From assembly GCA_018716485.1 (NCBI GenBank), contig DVJY01000042.1, forward strand, positions 1 to 46,993: a stretch of DNA of 46,993 nt. The letters run 5' to 3'. The translations under genes were made by a program, and so were the position numbers. The stretch comes from Candidatus Scybalocola faecipullorum. GTDB lineage: Bacteria > Bacillota > Clostridia > Lachnospirales > Lachnospiraceae. A model generated the notes under the pieces. It was not told where the DNA came from, did no database searches, and saw only the letters and a list, made by a program, of their open reading frames with translations. This document shows positions 17,032 through 25,919 of this stretch, piece by piece (the first letter of the stretch is position 1; every line of letters begins with the position of its first letter).

Positions 17032-17703
17032 TCAATAGAAAATTTCGATGTTGTCTCCGGTAATGCCTGCGCATGCGCCTTTGGAAGCGGGAACGCTTTC
17101 AGGATGGGCAATCAGCCATTTGTTGCGCATCCAAAGCAGTCTGTCCTCGGTGTTTCTTGGCTCAGGCAATGGATCAAGCGGCAGATTAGTGCTGTCCGGC
17201 AAGATAATGATGCTCTTGAAGCCGGAATCTTCGACTTTGCATGGTGCAAAATGAAGAGTTGTCCCGTATAGTTCGCAGGCTGTGCCGGCCGGAACGAAAA
17301 ATGCTTCAACAGCAGATGACGGATAAGTGTTGTCTTTAATATCTCTGATATCTCCTAATAATAATACCAAATTTGTAACGGCAATGTCAATTTCTGAGCC
17401 CTTATGATATTCAAGTGCGTTTAATTTTGTGCTGCCGCCATTGCAGTAGCCGATCTGGATGGGCATACTGCCGTAAAAATTTAAGGCAATCTGATCTGCG
17501 ATGGCGCAGGCCATTAAGTCGTCATCTTTGCCGACATAGATATTGCCTTCTTCCGGAATGGCTTTAGCTTTCATTACGTCGATCAGCGGCGAAAAATCAT
17601 AGCCGGTCACAATTTTTCCGTATTTTGAAAAAGCGGCGTCATTTACGGAAAGAATGCGGATGTGTGGGTTTTTGTTTCGGATTGTGTTAAATACGTCTGA
17701 CAT
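17032..17703 (-). CDS. DUF4867 family protein, candidate sulfoquinovose isomerase
   Basis: This 223-residue protein has the look of a DUF4867 cupin-like family member. Notable stretches are VTGYDFSPLIDVMKAKAIPEEGNIYV, IQIGYCNGGSTKLNALEYHKGSEIDI (metal-like Glu and His in a cupin context), AVEAFFVPAGTACELYGTTLHFAPC, and HPESVPASKGACAGITGDNI near the end. I recall this family being linked to SQ isomerisation in transaldolase and transketolase sulfoglycolysis. If so, it converts SQ to sulfofructose, the one step otherwise missing here. It is transcribed leftward, divergent from the sulfoquinovosidase, with an AGGAGG site. Family call is fairly firm; function rests on context and recollection. 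Confidence 0.75.
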   Translation of the reverse strand: MSDVFNTIRNKNPHIRILSVNDAAFSKYGKIVTGYDFSPLIDVMKAKAIPEEGNIYVGKDDDLMACAIADQIALNFYGSMPIQIGYCNGGSTKLNALEYHKGSEIDIAVTNLVLLLGDIRDIKDNTYPSSAVEAFFVPAGTACELYGTTLHFAPCKVEDSGFKSIIILPDSTNLPLDPLPEPRNTEDRLLWMRNKWLIAHPESVPASKGACAGITGDNIEIFY

Positions 17704-17720
17704 AAAAATACCTCCTAAAT

Positions 17721-17802
17721 ATATAATTATAATTTTTAATTAATAATCACGATATATCTGATGATTTGTTATTATTTTATCATAGCGGAGGTTAAATGGC
17801 AA
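17721..17802 (-). promoter_or_regulatory. Promoter and operator for the leftward DUF4867-ROK-BMP unit
   Basis: On the minus strand TTGCCA (17797-17802), a 17-nt spacer and TAAAAT (17774-17779) form a good promoter. About 30 nt downstream lies an imperfect AT palindrome (17721-17747, ATTAATTAAAAATTATAA on the minus strand), closely like the one before the sulfoquinovosidase gene. This placement would let the ROK protein autoregulate. Confidence 0.6.
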
Positions 17803-17929
17803 TAAAAATGCCGCATATTCCAAAGAATCATTTTGCCGGGGAAGAGCGTGGGAAAACGCAGTCAAAAACAAAAAAATGCCTGTTTTTTGGAAAAAAATTT
17901 GACGAAAATCAAAAAAAATGATAAAACAC

Positions 17930-17958
17930 AAGACATTTTTTGAAAAAAGTAGTATAAT
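17930..17958 (+). promoter_or_regulatory. Possible promoter upstream of the sulfoquinovosidase gene
   Basis: AAGACA (17930-17935), 17 nt and a perfect TATAAT (17953-17958). The -35 box is a weak match, and it lies about 165 bp from the coding start, so a promoter nearer to the gene remains possible. Confidence 0.4.
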
Positions 17959-18067
17959 ATATGGGCGATTTAAAAGAATGTGCCAAAGTGGAGCAACTCA
18001 ATATAACAGAATAAAAAATACGCTGTTTTTTTAAAATTTCTCCATATTTTTTGCAAAATACTGTAGA

Positions 18068-18090
18068 TATAATTAAAAATTTTAATTATA
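18068..18090. promoter_or_regulatory. Perfect AT palindrome (operator) before the sulfoquinovosidase gene
   Basis: Arms TATAATTAAAA (18068-18078) and TTTTAATTATA (18080-18090) have a single central A. The arms include possible -10 hexamers, so a bound repressor would occlude the start site or block elongation. Confidence 0.65.
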
Positions 18091-18123
18091 ATAGAAGTAT
18101 CAAAAAATAAAGGAGAGATGGGC

Positions 18124-20127
18124 ATGAAACTGAAAACAATGGAAGGCGGATTTACAATTTGCGGTGACAATCAAGTATATCTGGAACATACAGAGCAGAA
18201 GCCCGCGCTGTATGTGGGATACGGTGAAGCTTCGATTGACATGTACAGGGGGAATTTTAAGATTGAAGATTATGTGGTACAGCGCTATCCGCTGAATGTG
18301 GTGAGCATAACCGGGACATCTGACGGCGCACAGATTGATTTCGGCGGACTGAAAGCCAAAATATGTATTGATCAGGAACTTTTGACGATATATTTTGAAA
18401 AGACTGATCCAAATATTAACCGCTTTTGGCTCAGAATTCCGTCGGATAAAGCTGAAAAATGCTATGGCTGCGGAGAACAGATGTCGTATTTCAATCTTAA
18501 AGGCCGGCATTTCCCTCTTTGGACTTCCGAACCGGGCGTCGGCCGTGACAAAACGACTTATGTGACATGGCGCTCTGATGTGGAGAACAAAGCCGGAGGC
18601 GATTATTATCATACGAATTATCCGGAGCCGACATTTGTGTCATCAAAGCATTATTATTTCCATACAGACTGTACAGCATATGCGGATTTTGATTTCCGTC
18701 ATGATGATTTCCATGAACTGCAGTTTTGGGATGTCCCTGAGAGCATCCGTATTGAGCATGCGGATACTTTTGCAGCGCTGGTCCAAAAGCTGACAGATTA
18801 CCTCGGACGCCAGCCGGTGCTTCCGGAATGGGTTTATGACGGTGCAATTATCGGCGTTCAGGGAGGAACAAAGCGTGCGTTTGCACTTGCTGACCGTTCG
18901 ATAAGAAACGGTATTAAAGTCAATGGCATATGGTGTCAGGACTGGGAAGGCAAGCGTGTGACATCCTTTGGCAAACGGCTTCAGTGGGATTGGCAGTGGA
19001 ATAAAGAATTATACCCGGGCCTGCCTGAAAAGATAGCACAATACAGGGAGAAAGGTATCCGTTTCCTGGGATACATTAATCCGTATCTTGTCAATGACGG
19101 CGAGTTGTATGCTGAAGCAAAGGAAAAAGGCTATTTTGCAGTAAAGGAAGATGGAAGCGACTATCTTGTGGATTTTGGAGAGTTTTACTGCGGCGTTGTA
19201 GATCTGACCAATCCTGAAGCATACGAATGGTTTAAGGACAGAGTGATCAAGAAAAATATGATTGAATTCGGATTGTCCGGATGGATGGCGGATTTTGGAG
19301 AGTATCTGCCGACTGACCTTAAACTTTACAACGGTGTTTCACCGATGATCGAGCATAATCACTGGCCGGCACGCTGGGCAAAATGCAACTATGACGCTTT
19401 AAAAGAGACAGATACCCTTGGAAAAGAGGTCTTCTATTTTATGCGGGCCGGCGGTACAGGCAATCAGAAATATTGTACTATGATGTGGGCCGGAGATCAG
19501 AGCGTGGATTTTTCAATCCATGACGGATTGGCTTCGGTGATTGTCGGAGCGCTCAGTGTGGGCATGTGCGGCTGCGGTCTGCATCACAGCGACATCGGCG
19601 GATATACATCATTGTTTGGAAATACACGAACAAAGGAACTTTTCCAAAGATGGGCGGATATGGCCATTTTTACGCCGCTGATGCGTACCCATGAATGTAA
19701 TCGTCCGGAAGAAAACTTCCAATACTATGATGATGGGGATACGATGGAATTATTTGCCGCCCAGACAGATGTTCATGTCATGCTTAAACCGTATATTAAA
19801 GCGCTTGTGGAAGAAAACTCACAAACCGGAATGCCGGTGCAGCGTCCTCTGTTTATGCATTATGAAGATGATGCAAGGGCATACGATATTCAGACAGAAT
19901 ACCTTTTCGGTAAGGATATGCTGATTGCGCCTGTATATCTGGAAGGGCAGACAGAGTGGAAAGTCTATTTGCCTGAGGATGAATGGGTTCATCTGTGGAC
20001 CGGAAAATCTTTTGCCGGCGGCGATGTGACTGTAGAAGCGCCGATCGGACGTATTCCTGCTTTCTACCGGAAAAACAGCGCATATGCTCCGCTTTTTGAG
20101 GCCATCAGAAAAAAATACGGCGAATAA
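18124..20127 (+). CDS. yihQ: Sulfoquinovosidase, GH31 (YihQ-type)
   Basis: This GH31 enzyme of about 667 residues hydrolyses alpha-sulfoquinovosides such as sulfoquinovosyl glycerol to SQ. The sulfonate-reading signature known from E. coli YihQ is complete. Numbered from ATG 18124: Gln246 in GVQGG, Gln272 in WCQDWEG, Arg285 and Trp288 in GKRLQWDW, and Tyr494 in SDIGGYTS. The nucleophile Asp390 (WMADFGEYLP) and acid Asp458 (WAGDQ) are also present. The offset to E. coli numbering stays at 14-16 residues throughout, so the alignment is clean. ATG 18124 was preferred over 18118 because AGGAGAG would lie too close to the latter. No signal peptide: the substrate must be imported first. This gene defines the locus. 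Confidence 0.96.
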   Translation: MKLKTMEGGFTICGDNQVYLEHTEQKPALYVGYGEASIDMYRGNFKIEDYVVQRYPLNVVSITGTSDGAQIDFGGLKAKICIDQELLTIYFEKTDPNINRFWLRIPSDKAEKCYGCGEQMSYFNLKGRHFPLWTSEPGVGRDKTTYVTWRSDVENKAGGDYYHTNYPEPTFVSSKHYYFHTDCTAYADFDFRHDDFHELQFWDVPESIRIEHADTFAALVQKLTDYLGRQPVLPEWVYDGAIIGVQGGTKRAFALADRSIRNGIKVNGIWCQDWEGKRVTSFGKRLQWDWQWNKELYPGLPEKIAQYREKGIRFLGYINPYLVNDGELYAEAKEKGYFAVKEDGSDYLVDFGEFYCGVVDLTNPEAYEWFKDRVIKKNMIEFGLSGWMADFGEYLPTDLKLYNGVSPMIEHNHWPARWAKCNYDALKETDTLGKEVFYFMRAGGTGNQKYCTMMWAGDQSVDFSIHDGLASVIVGALSVGMCGCGLHHSDIGGYTSLFGNTRTKELFQRWADMAIFTPLMRTHECNRPEENFQYYDDGDTMELFAAQTDVHVMLKPYIKALVEENSQTGMPVQRPLFMHYEDDARAYDIQTEYLFGKDMLIAPVYLEGQTEWKVYLPEDEWVHLWTGKSFAGGDVTVEAPIGRIPAFYRKNSAYAPLFEAIRKKYGE

Positions 20128-20151
20128 AGGCCGAAAAAGGAGAAGACTGAA

Positions 20152-21669
20152 ATGGACAAAAAATATGTAATGGCCTTAGATCAGGGGACAACAAGTTCAA
20201 GATGTATTTTATTTGATAAATCCGGACGAATCTGCAGTGTCAGTCAGAGGGAGTTTCCGCAGATTTATCCTCAGCCGGGCTGGGTTGAGCATGATCCGGA
20301 GGTTATTTGGGAGACACAGCATGATGTAATGATCGGCGCCATGAATAAGCTTGGTGTGACATCAAAGGATATTGCGGCTATCGGTATTACAAACCAGAGA
20401 GAAACAACTGTTGTGTGGAACAAATATACCGGAGAACCTATTTATAATGCAATCGTCTGGCAGTGCCGCCGTACTGCGCCGGTGATCGAATCATTGAAAG
20501 AGCACGGTATGGAAGACTATATCAAAGAAAAAACAGGGTTGATTCCGGATGCGTATTTTTCGGGAACAAAAATTAAATGGATTTTGGATCATGTTGACGG
20601 CGCAAGGCAGCAGGCAGTGCGCGGTGAGCTTTTGTTCGGAACCATCGATACATGGCTGATCTGGAAGCTGACTGGCGGCAAAGTGCATGTTACAGATTAT
20701 ACAAATGCTTCCAGAACGATGCTCTTTGATATTCATAAGCTTGAGTGGGACAGAAAGCTTATAAGCCTTATGGATATTCCGATTGAAATGCTGCCGAAAG
20801 TTGTGCCTTCCAGTTCTATTTACGGTTATACATCGTCCGATGTTACAGAAACGCCGGTGCCGATTTCCGGCGCTGCAGGCGATCAGCAGGCTGCCCTTTT
20901 TGGACAGTGCTGCTTTGAACCGGGCGAGGCGAAAAATACATACGGTACAGGCTGCTTCCTGCTGATGAATACAGGCAGCGAAGCGGTGGCGTCTAAAAAT
21001 GGCCTGCTTACGACAATAGCAGCCAGTGTGGGCAATAACGTCCAGTATGCGCTGGAAGGCAGTATTTTTATTGCGGGCGCGGCAATTCAGTGGCTCCGTG
21101 ACGAACTTAAGATTATAGAGAGGGCGTCCGATACAGAAGCTATTTCAGAATCTGTGGAAGATGCGGCCGGAGGTTATGTTGTGCCTGCCTTTACAGGTCT
21201 GGGTGCGCCGTACTGGGATCAGTATGCCAGAGGGGCCATTGTCGGACTGACGCGCGGTTTTAATTATAAGCATCTTGTCAGAGCAACCGTAGAATCGCTG
21301 GCTTATCAGGTATATGATATATTAAAGGCTATGGAAAGCGATGCAGGCGTGAAGATGGAGGCGCTGCGCGTGGATGGCGGTGCTTCGGCCAACAATTTCC
21401 TTTTGAAGTTTCAGGCGGATATATTAAATGCCAAAGTGCTTCGCCCTAAATGCATTGAGACGACAGCACTGGGCGCTGCTTATCTGGCAGGTCTTGCTGT
21501 GGGATACTGGAAAGATCAGGATGAGATTAAGGCGAATTGGCAGCTGGCAGATACGTTTGAACCGTGGATGAACGAAGAAGTCCGTGCTAAGAAGTTGAAA
21601 GGCTGGAAAAAAGCTGTAAAATGCGCTTTTGGCTGGGAAGAAGCGGAGATAGAGGATATTGATGCGTAG
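20152..21669 (+). CDS. glpK: Glycerol kinase
   Basis: This 505-residue FGGY-family kinase has a classic GlpK sequence: [15 protein letters not shown] at the start, [48 protein letters not shown] and [13 protein letters not shown]. It phosphorylates glycerol to sn-glycerol 3-phosphate in the cytosol. It lies 24 bp behind the sulfoquinovosidase, which releases glycerol from sulfoquinovosyl glycerol, so both halves of that molecule would be used. A GGAGAAG site precedes the ATG. The unit ends at a terminator 50 bp after the stop. Confidence 0.97.
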   Translation: MDKKYVMALDQGTTSSRCILFDKSGRICSVSQREFPQIYPQPGWVEHDPEVIWETQHDVMIGAMNKLGVTSKDIAAIGITNQRETTVVWNKYTGEPIYNAIVWQCRRTAPVIESLKEHGMEDYIKEKTGLIPDAYFSGTKIKWILDHVDGARQQAVRGELLFGTIDTWLIWKLTGGKVHVTDYTNASRTMLFDIHKLEWDRKLISLMDIPIEMLPKVVPSSSIYGYTSSDVTETPVPISGAAGDQQAALFGQCCFEPGEAKNTYGTGCFLLMNTGSEAVASKNGLLTTIAASVGNNVQYALEGSIFIAGAAIQWLRDELKIIERASDTEAISESVEDAAGGYVVPAFTGLGAPYWDQYARGAIVGLTRGFNYKHLVRATVESLAYQVYDILKAMESDAGVKMEALRVDGGASANNFLLKFQADILNAKVLRPKCIETTALGAAYLAGLAVGYWKDQDEIKANWQLADTFEPWMNEEVRAKKLKGWKKAVKCAFGWEEAEIEDIDA

Positions 21670-21718
21670 GAACGTGGCGTCTTGCGGCTGAAATAAGCAG
21701 TTAGAAGAAAAACATATA

Positions 21719-21767
21719 AAGCAGAGATGGTAATGCTCATATGAGTGATAGCTGTCTCTGCTTTTTT
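21719..21767 (+). terminator. Intrinsic terminator after glpK
   Basis: Stem AAGCAGAGA / TCTCTGCTT encloses an inner CTCATATGAG palindrome and is followed by TTTTTT. It closes the sulfoquinovosidase-glycerol kinase unit. Confidence 0.88.
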
Positions 21768-21829
21768 GATTAAAAAAATTCCGTATTTTGGCAGGTTAAT
21801 AATTTGCTGTGAATGTCTAGCTGAAAGAC

Positions 21830-21864
21830 AAATCAATTAATTAAATGAGTTAATTAATTGATTT
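21830..21864. promoter_or_regulatory. Long AT palindrome (operator) before the sulfatase promoter
   Basis: A perfect 15-bp inverted repeat has arms 21830-21844 and 21850-21864 around a 5-nt centre. It contains AATCAATTAATTAA. As at 1570-1604, its right arm ends inside the first two bases of the -35 box. Confidence 0.75.
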
Positions 21865-21891
21865 GACAATTATAAATATGGTTTCTATAAT
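21863..21891 (+). promoter_or_regulatory. Consensus promoter of the sulfatase gene
   Basis: TTGACA (21863-21868), 17-nt spacer and TATAAT (21886-21891). The leader up to the coding start is about 80 nt. Confidence 0.85.
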
Positions 21892-21941
21892 GTATTCAAA
21901 AATAACAAATGCATGGATACAGCAAGTCTTTTATGAAAGAG

Positions 21942-21953
21942 ATTTAATTAAAT
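21942..21953. promoter_or_regulatory. Downstream auxiliary operator box of the sulfatase gene
   Basis: ATTTAATTAAAT is identical to the box at 1683-1694 and lies 50 nt after the -10, almost the same distance as in the sulfoglycolysis promoter. It sits in the leader just ahead of the ribosome site. Confidence 0.55.
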
Positions 21954-21978
21954 GCGGTATCTGATAAGGGAGGTTAAA

Positions 21979-23298
21979 ATGATGAATGTGTTGTATTTGC
22001 ATACCCATGATACGGGGCGCTTTATTCAGCCGTATGACCCGGCAATGCCTACGCCGAATTTGATGAAATTGGCAAAAGATGGGACGTTGTTTAGAAATGC
22101 GCATTGCTGCGGTCCGACGTGCTCTCCAAGCCGTGCAGCTTTACTTACAGGAGAACCGCCCCATATGAACGGTATGTACGGCTTGGCGCACAGAGGGTTT
22201 GAACTTAATGATTATTCCAAACATTTGGCGAATTATTTGAAACAATTTGGATACGAGACGGTTTTGTGCGGGCTTCAGCATGAATGTAAAACGGCATATG
22301 GTATTGGATATGATAAGGTCTATGTGAATCCAAGAGATGAGAGAGAAGATTTAACATCATGGGATTTATCTAACGGAGATGCTGCAATTCGATATATCAG
22401 AGAAAAACACGAGAAACCATTTTTCCTTTCTTATGGTCTGATACATACACACAGACCGTATCAGGAGTTGGATACGGATGTGCTTCCGGATTATCTTAAA
22501 GTGCCTCATTGTTTGCCGGATCATTCAAAAATCAGAACAGATTTCGCAAGATTTGTAACTTCGGTGAAGCGGGCTGATATGTGTATTGGCAGAGTATTAG
22601 ATGCTCTTGAACAAGAAGGACTGGCAGATGATACAGTAATCATCTATACCACGGACCATGGGATTGCTTTCCCTTTTATGAAGTGTAATTTGTACGATAC
22701 AGGTATTGGTGTATCCTTGATTATTAAATATAAAACTAATCCTAGTAAAGGCAGAGTGTGTGATAGTCTTGTGTCACATGTTGATATATATCCGACATTG
22801 TGTGAATTGCTGAATATTCCGAAACCACGGTGGCTTACGGGTACATCATTGATGCCACTGTTAAATAATGAAGTGGAAGAAGTAAATGAAGCGATTTATT
22901 CGGAAATCAATTATCATGCGGCTGCAGAACCGCAGCGCTGTGTGAGGACGAAAAGGTATAAGTATATAAAAAGATATGGTGAATGGGAAGGCTATGTGCC
23001 TTCAAATATCGATGGCGGAGATAGTAAAAGTTATATATTATCCGGGGGACTGCTGGAACATAAGCCGGAGCGTGAGATGTTGTTTGATTTGATTCTTGAT
23101 AGTGCAGAAGGAAATAATGTGATAGATGATTTGGGTTATAGAGAAATAGCTGAGTACATGAGACAAAAATTGAAATCGCATATGGTACAGACAAATGATT
23201 TCCTTTTGGAAAATCAGCTTCCGCATCCGGAGGGGATAAAGGTTAATCGAACAGAGTGTATGGAACCGGACAGCAAAAATCCAGAAGACTACGAATGA
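21979..23298 (+). CDS. Cytosolic type I sulfatase resembling N-sulfoglucosamine sulfohydrolase
   Basis: This is a formylglycine sulfatase of about 439 residues. The activation motif is CSPSRAALLTGE with the modifiable Cys48, and IIYTTDHGIAFP holds later metal ligands. The stretch around CSPSR and HMNGMYGLAHRG resembles human SGSH (CSPSRASLLTG, QNGMYGLHQ), so the S1_8-like group is a fair guess. I chose ATG 21979 because AAGGGAGG ends 5 nt before it; a start at 21952 would place that site inside the gene. There is no signal peptide, so imported sulfated sugars would be desulfated in the cytosol. A Cys-type enzyme in an anaerobe needs a radical SAM maturase, not seen in this window. Confidence 0.9.
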   Translation: MMNVLYLHTHDTGRFIQPYDPAMPTPNLMKLAKDGTLFRNAHCCGPTCSPSRAALLTGEPPHMNGMYGLAHRGFELNDYSKHLANYLKQFGYETVLCGLQHECKTAYGIGYDKVYVNPRDEREDLTSWDLSNGDAAIRYIREKHEKPFFLSYGLIHTHRPYQELDTDVLPDYLKVPHCLPDHSKIRTDFARFVTSVKRADMCIGRVLDALEQEGLADDTVIIYTTDHGIAFPFMKCNLYDTGIGVSLIIKYKTNPSKGRVCDSLVSHVDIYPTLCELLNIPKPRWLTGTSLMPLLNNEVEEVNEAIYSEINYHAAAEPQRCVRTKRYKYIKRYGEWEGYVPSNIDGGDSKSYILSGGLLEHKPEREMLFDLILDSAEGNNVIDDLGYREIAEYMRQKLKSHMVQTNDFLLENQLPHPEGIKVNRTECMEPDSKNPEDYE

Positions 23299-23492
23299 AG
23301 AAAATAAATAGTTATATCTTTTAATTAAATAAAAAAGATTGTAAAAAAATAACAAAAATTATAAAGTTTTTTGGTTTTTAAAAAGAAGACATAAAGATCA
23401 ATAAATGATTGATTATTGGCCAAAAAACAAACAAAATACACAAAAATGCCCGAAAAATAATCACGAAAAAAGTAAAAAGAACCAAAATGCAG

Positions 23493-23521
23493 TTTACTTT
23501 TTTAATTCTTTAACGTATAAT
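23493..23521 (+). promoter_or_regulatory. Promoter of the second ABC importer operon
   Basis: TTTACT (23493-23498), 17-nt spacer and TATAAT (23516-23521). The 410-bp gap after the sulfatase holds no gene. An ATCAAT-AAATG-ATTGAT repeat at 23398-23414 lies upstream of this promoter. Confidence 0.65.
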
Positions 23522-23615
23522 GACTAGCATAAAGACATGCATGTTAGGAAAGCACCAACGGTGTAAAACAAGAACTAATTTAAGAGCCTTAACAAAACAA
23601 AAAGGTTATAATGCA

Positions 23616-23634
23616 TAATTAAAACCATTAATTA
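23616..23634. promoter_or_regulatory. Operator-like palindrome in the leader of the second importer operon
   Basis: TAATTAA (23616-23622) and TTAATTA (23628-23634) flank AACCA. The half-site is the same as in the sulfatase palindrome, which places this operon in the same possible regulon. Confidence 0.45.
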
Positions 23635-23708
23635 ACGTTTTGCTAAGCATATTGTGACGACAGAATGAATGATGGTTCTGTCATGTAATTAGTGAGGAGG
23701 AAATATTA

Positions 23709-25019
23709 ATGATGAAAAAACGAATGGTTTTACTGTCGCTTTCTCTGGCTGCATGTATTGGGTTGGTTGCAGGATGCGGAGGAAACGCGGAGAATAATGC
23801 TACTACAGGAAGTTCAGGTGAATCGAATGCTTCAACATCTTCTGGAAATGCAGTCGAAATTAATTTCCAAAATATTTGGGTCGGGGCAGATAGTAAAGCT
23901 GAAGTATTCAACCAGATGATTGAGGGTTTTAATACTGAATTTGATGGCAAGTATAAAATTGTTGTTGAGGAACAGACAGATTATGATATGTACAGAGATA
24001 AGCTGAGGACCCAAATTTCAACGGGTGATGCTCCGGATATTTTTACTGTAGGATCATATGCAGATTTGGAGTTGTTCTCACAGTCCGGTAAATTAATGGA
24101 TCTTACAGAATTTTTGGAAAACGATGATATGAAGAGTCAGTTTGTCAGCGGTTCGGTTGATGCGGCAAAAGTAGACGGAAAAAATTATGGTTTTCCATAC
24201 GAAAATGCTGTTGTGCCAATTATGTATAATCAGAAACTTTTGACAGAGGCGGGTGTCGAGGAATTACCGCAGAGCTTTGAAGAATTTTTCGATGTCTGCG
24301 AAAAACTGAAAGCTATTGATGTATACCCGACAGCTCAAATGACAGCGGATAATGCATTTACTTCTATGCTTTGGTATTCATATGCGTTAGCTGCCTGCGG
24401 CGGACCGGATATTTACGAAAAGGGGTTTGATGATCCGGCTTTTGTAGAAGCAGCAGATTTGATTAAGCGTATGTATGATTATACAGCGCCGGATGCAGTT
24501 GGCGGTGACGCCACAGTTGTTAACGGACATTTCTTTAACGAAAGAACCGGTATTTATACAAATGGTTCATGGATTCTCGGAAGAATCAAAACGGAAGGCG
24601 TTGAAGGATTGTATGATAACCTTGTGCTGGCTCCAGGATTAAGTTATAACGGAGAGAATGGCGGAGCATATATTAATCAGGTTCAGGCATATTTCTGTGC
24701 AGGTGCTCAGACTGATCCTGCAAAAGAAGAAGGTATTAAAGAATTTTTCAAATACATATGCGATAAGGAAAGAGTAACTGAATTAGCAAACTCATCAGGG
24801 GCACTTTTCCTTATAGATATTGATTCGACACAACTGACTGATCCGGTTCAGGCAGAGTTGGCTAAACAGAGTTCGGAAGCAACATTTACAATTGGACATT
24901 TTCAGGGATCTGTACCGACTACAGTAGCCAATGCCTTTCCGGCGGCGCTGGAATCACTTGTACTTGGAGACGTAGATTCTCAGGGCTTCGTTGATATGCT
25001 TAAAGAAGCTAACGAATAA
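23709..25019 (+). CDS. Sugar ABC transporter substrate-binding lipoprotein (second system)
   Basis: This 436-residue family 1 solute-binding protein has a signal peptide and lipobox LVAGC, then an Asn/Ser/Thr-rich linker before the folded part (VEINFQNIWVGADSKAEVFNQ). Conserved blocks include GDAPDIFTVGSYADLELFSQSGKLMDL, GFPYENAVVPIMYN and FKYICDKERVTELA. It starts a four-gene operon with two permeases and a GH43 enzyme. The ligand is probably an oligosaccharide that the GH43 and sulfatase then process inside the cell. The operon is visibly richer in A and T than the SQ importer operon, so the two importers probably have separate histories. Confidence 0.9.
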   Translation: MMKKRMVLLSLSLAACIGLVAGCGGNAENNATTGSSGESNASTSSGNAVEINFQNIWVGADSKAEVFNQMIEGFNTEFDGKYKIVVEEQTDYDMYRDKLRTQISTGDAPDIFTVGSYADLELFSQSGKLMDLTEFLENDDMKSQFVSGSVDAAKVDGKNYGFPYENAVVPIMYNQKLLTEAGVEELPQSFEEFFDVCEKLKAIDVYPTAQMTADNAFTSMLWYSYALAACGGPDIYEKGFDDPAFVEAADLIKRMYDYTAPDAVGGDATVVNGHFFNERTGIYTNGSWILGRIKTEGVEGLYDNLVLAPGLSYNGENGGAYINQVQAYFCAGAQTDPAKEEGIKEFFKYICDKERVTELANSSGALFLIDIDSTQLTDPVQAELAKQSSEATFTIGHFQGSVPTTVANAFPAALESLVLGDVDSQGFVDMLKEANE

Positions 25020-25036
25020 AAATTAGGAGGAAGGCT

Positions 25037-25906
25037 ATGAAGGTTAATAAAGAAGCGAAAATAGGTATCATTTTATTTTTGCTGCCCGCATTAATATTAT
25101 TTATTGCATTTTTCCTTTTTCCTGTGTTTTATGTGGGTGTTATGAGTCTGTTTGACTGGAATGGCATATCTAATGCAACTTTTGCCGGAGTTGAAAATTA
25201 TAAAGATATTTTTTCGGATAGGGTTTTTTGGACAAGTATTAGAAATAATATCATTTGGGCTGTAGCGCATGTATGCCTTCAGGTTCCAATGGCTTTGATG
25301 ATGGCATTGATTTTGGCGAAAAAACCGAAATTTTGGAAGTTTTTCAGAACAGTATATTTTTTTCCTCAGGTTATATCAGGGATTGCCATTGCATCGATGT
25401 GGTCAGCAGTTTTTAACAGCGAATTTGGTTTGCTCAATGGCCTGTTGAGACTTGTAGGCCTTGATAGTCTTGCTAAGAACTGGCTTGGAACACCGTCAAC
25501 AGCATTTCCGTGTGTACTTATTTATGGTTTGTTCTACATCGGGTATTATATGGTTATTATGATGGCTGGCATTACCGGTATCGATCAGGAATACTATGAA
25601 GCGGCAAAAATAGATGGAGCAAGTCGTCTGCAGATGGATTTTCATATTACGATACCGTTAATTAAGTATTCGATTATGACATGTACAACGCTTGCAGCGG
25701 TATTTGGCTTGAGAACGTTTGAACAGGTATTTCTTTTGACAAACGGTGGTCCGGCAAATAGAACATCTGTAGTTGTATTATATCTGTACAATCAGATGAA
25801 AGATAATAATTATGGCGGTGCAAATGCAGCCAGTGTCATGCTCGTTTTAGTCGGAGCAGTTGTCATTGTGACAATAAGAAAGTTGTTTACATTAAAAAAA
25901 GATTAG
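25037..25906 (+). CDS. Sugar ABC transporter permease (MalF-type, second system)
   Basis: This 289-residue permease has six hydrophobic segments. The EAA motif is in YYEAAKIDGASRLQMDFHITIPLI, and the later NGGPANRTSVVVLYLYNQ segment is typical of CUT1 MalF-like subunits. It lies 17 bp after the binding protein gene with an AGGAGG site. No ATP-binding subunit is encoded nearby. Confidence 0.92.
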   Translation: MKVNKEAKIGIILFLLPALILFIAFFLFPVFYVGVMSLFDWNGISNATFAGVENYKDIFSDRVFWTSIRNNIIWAVAHVCLQVPMALMMALILAKKPKFWKFFRTVYFFPQVISGIAIASMWSAVFNSEFGLLNGLLRLVGLDSLAKNWLGTPSTAFPCVLIYGLFYIGYYMVIMMAGITGIDQEYYEAAKIDGASRLQMDFHITIPLIKYSIMTCTTLAAVFGLRTFEQVFLLTNGGPANRTSVVVLYLYNQMKDNNYGGANAASVMLVLVGAVVIVTIRKLFTLKKD

Positions 25907-25919
25907 GGGGCGTGAGACA

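Noticed and set aside
21979-23298. The idea that the sulfatase removes sulfur from sulfoquinovose.
   Set aside because: SQ carries a carbon-sulfur bond (sulfonate), which S1 sulfatases do not cleave; they act on sulfate esters or N-sulfates.
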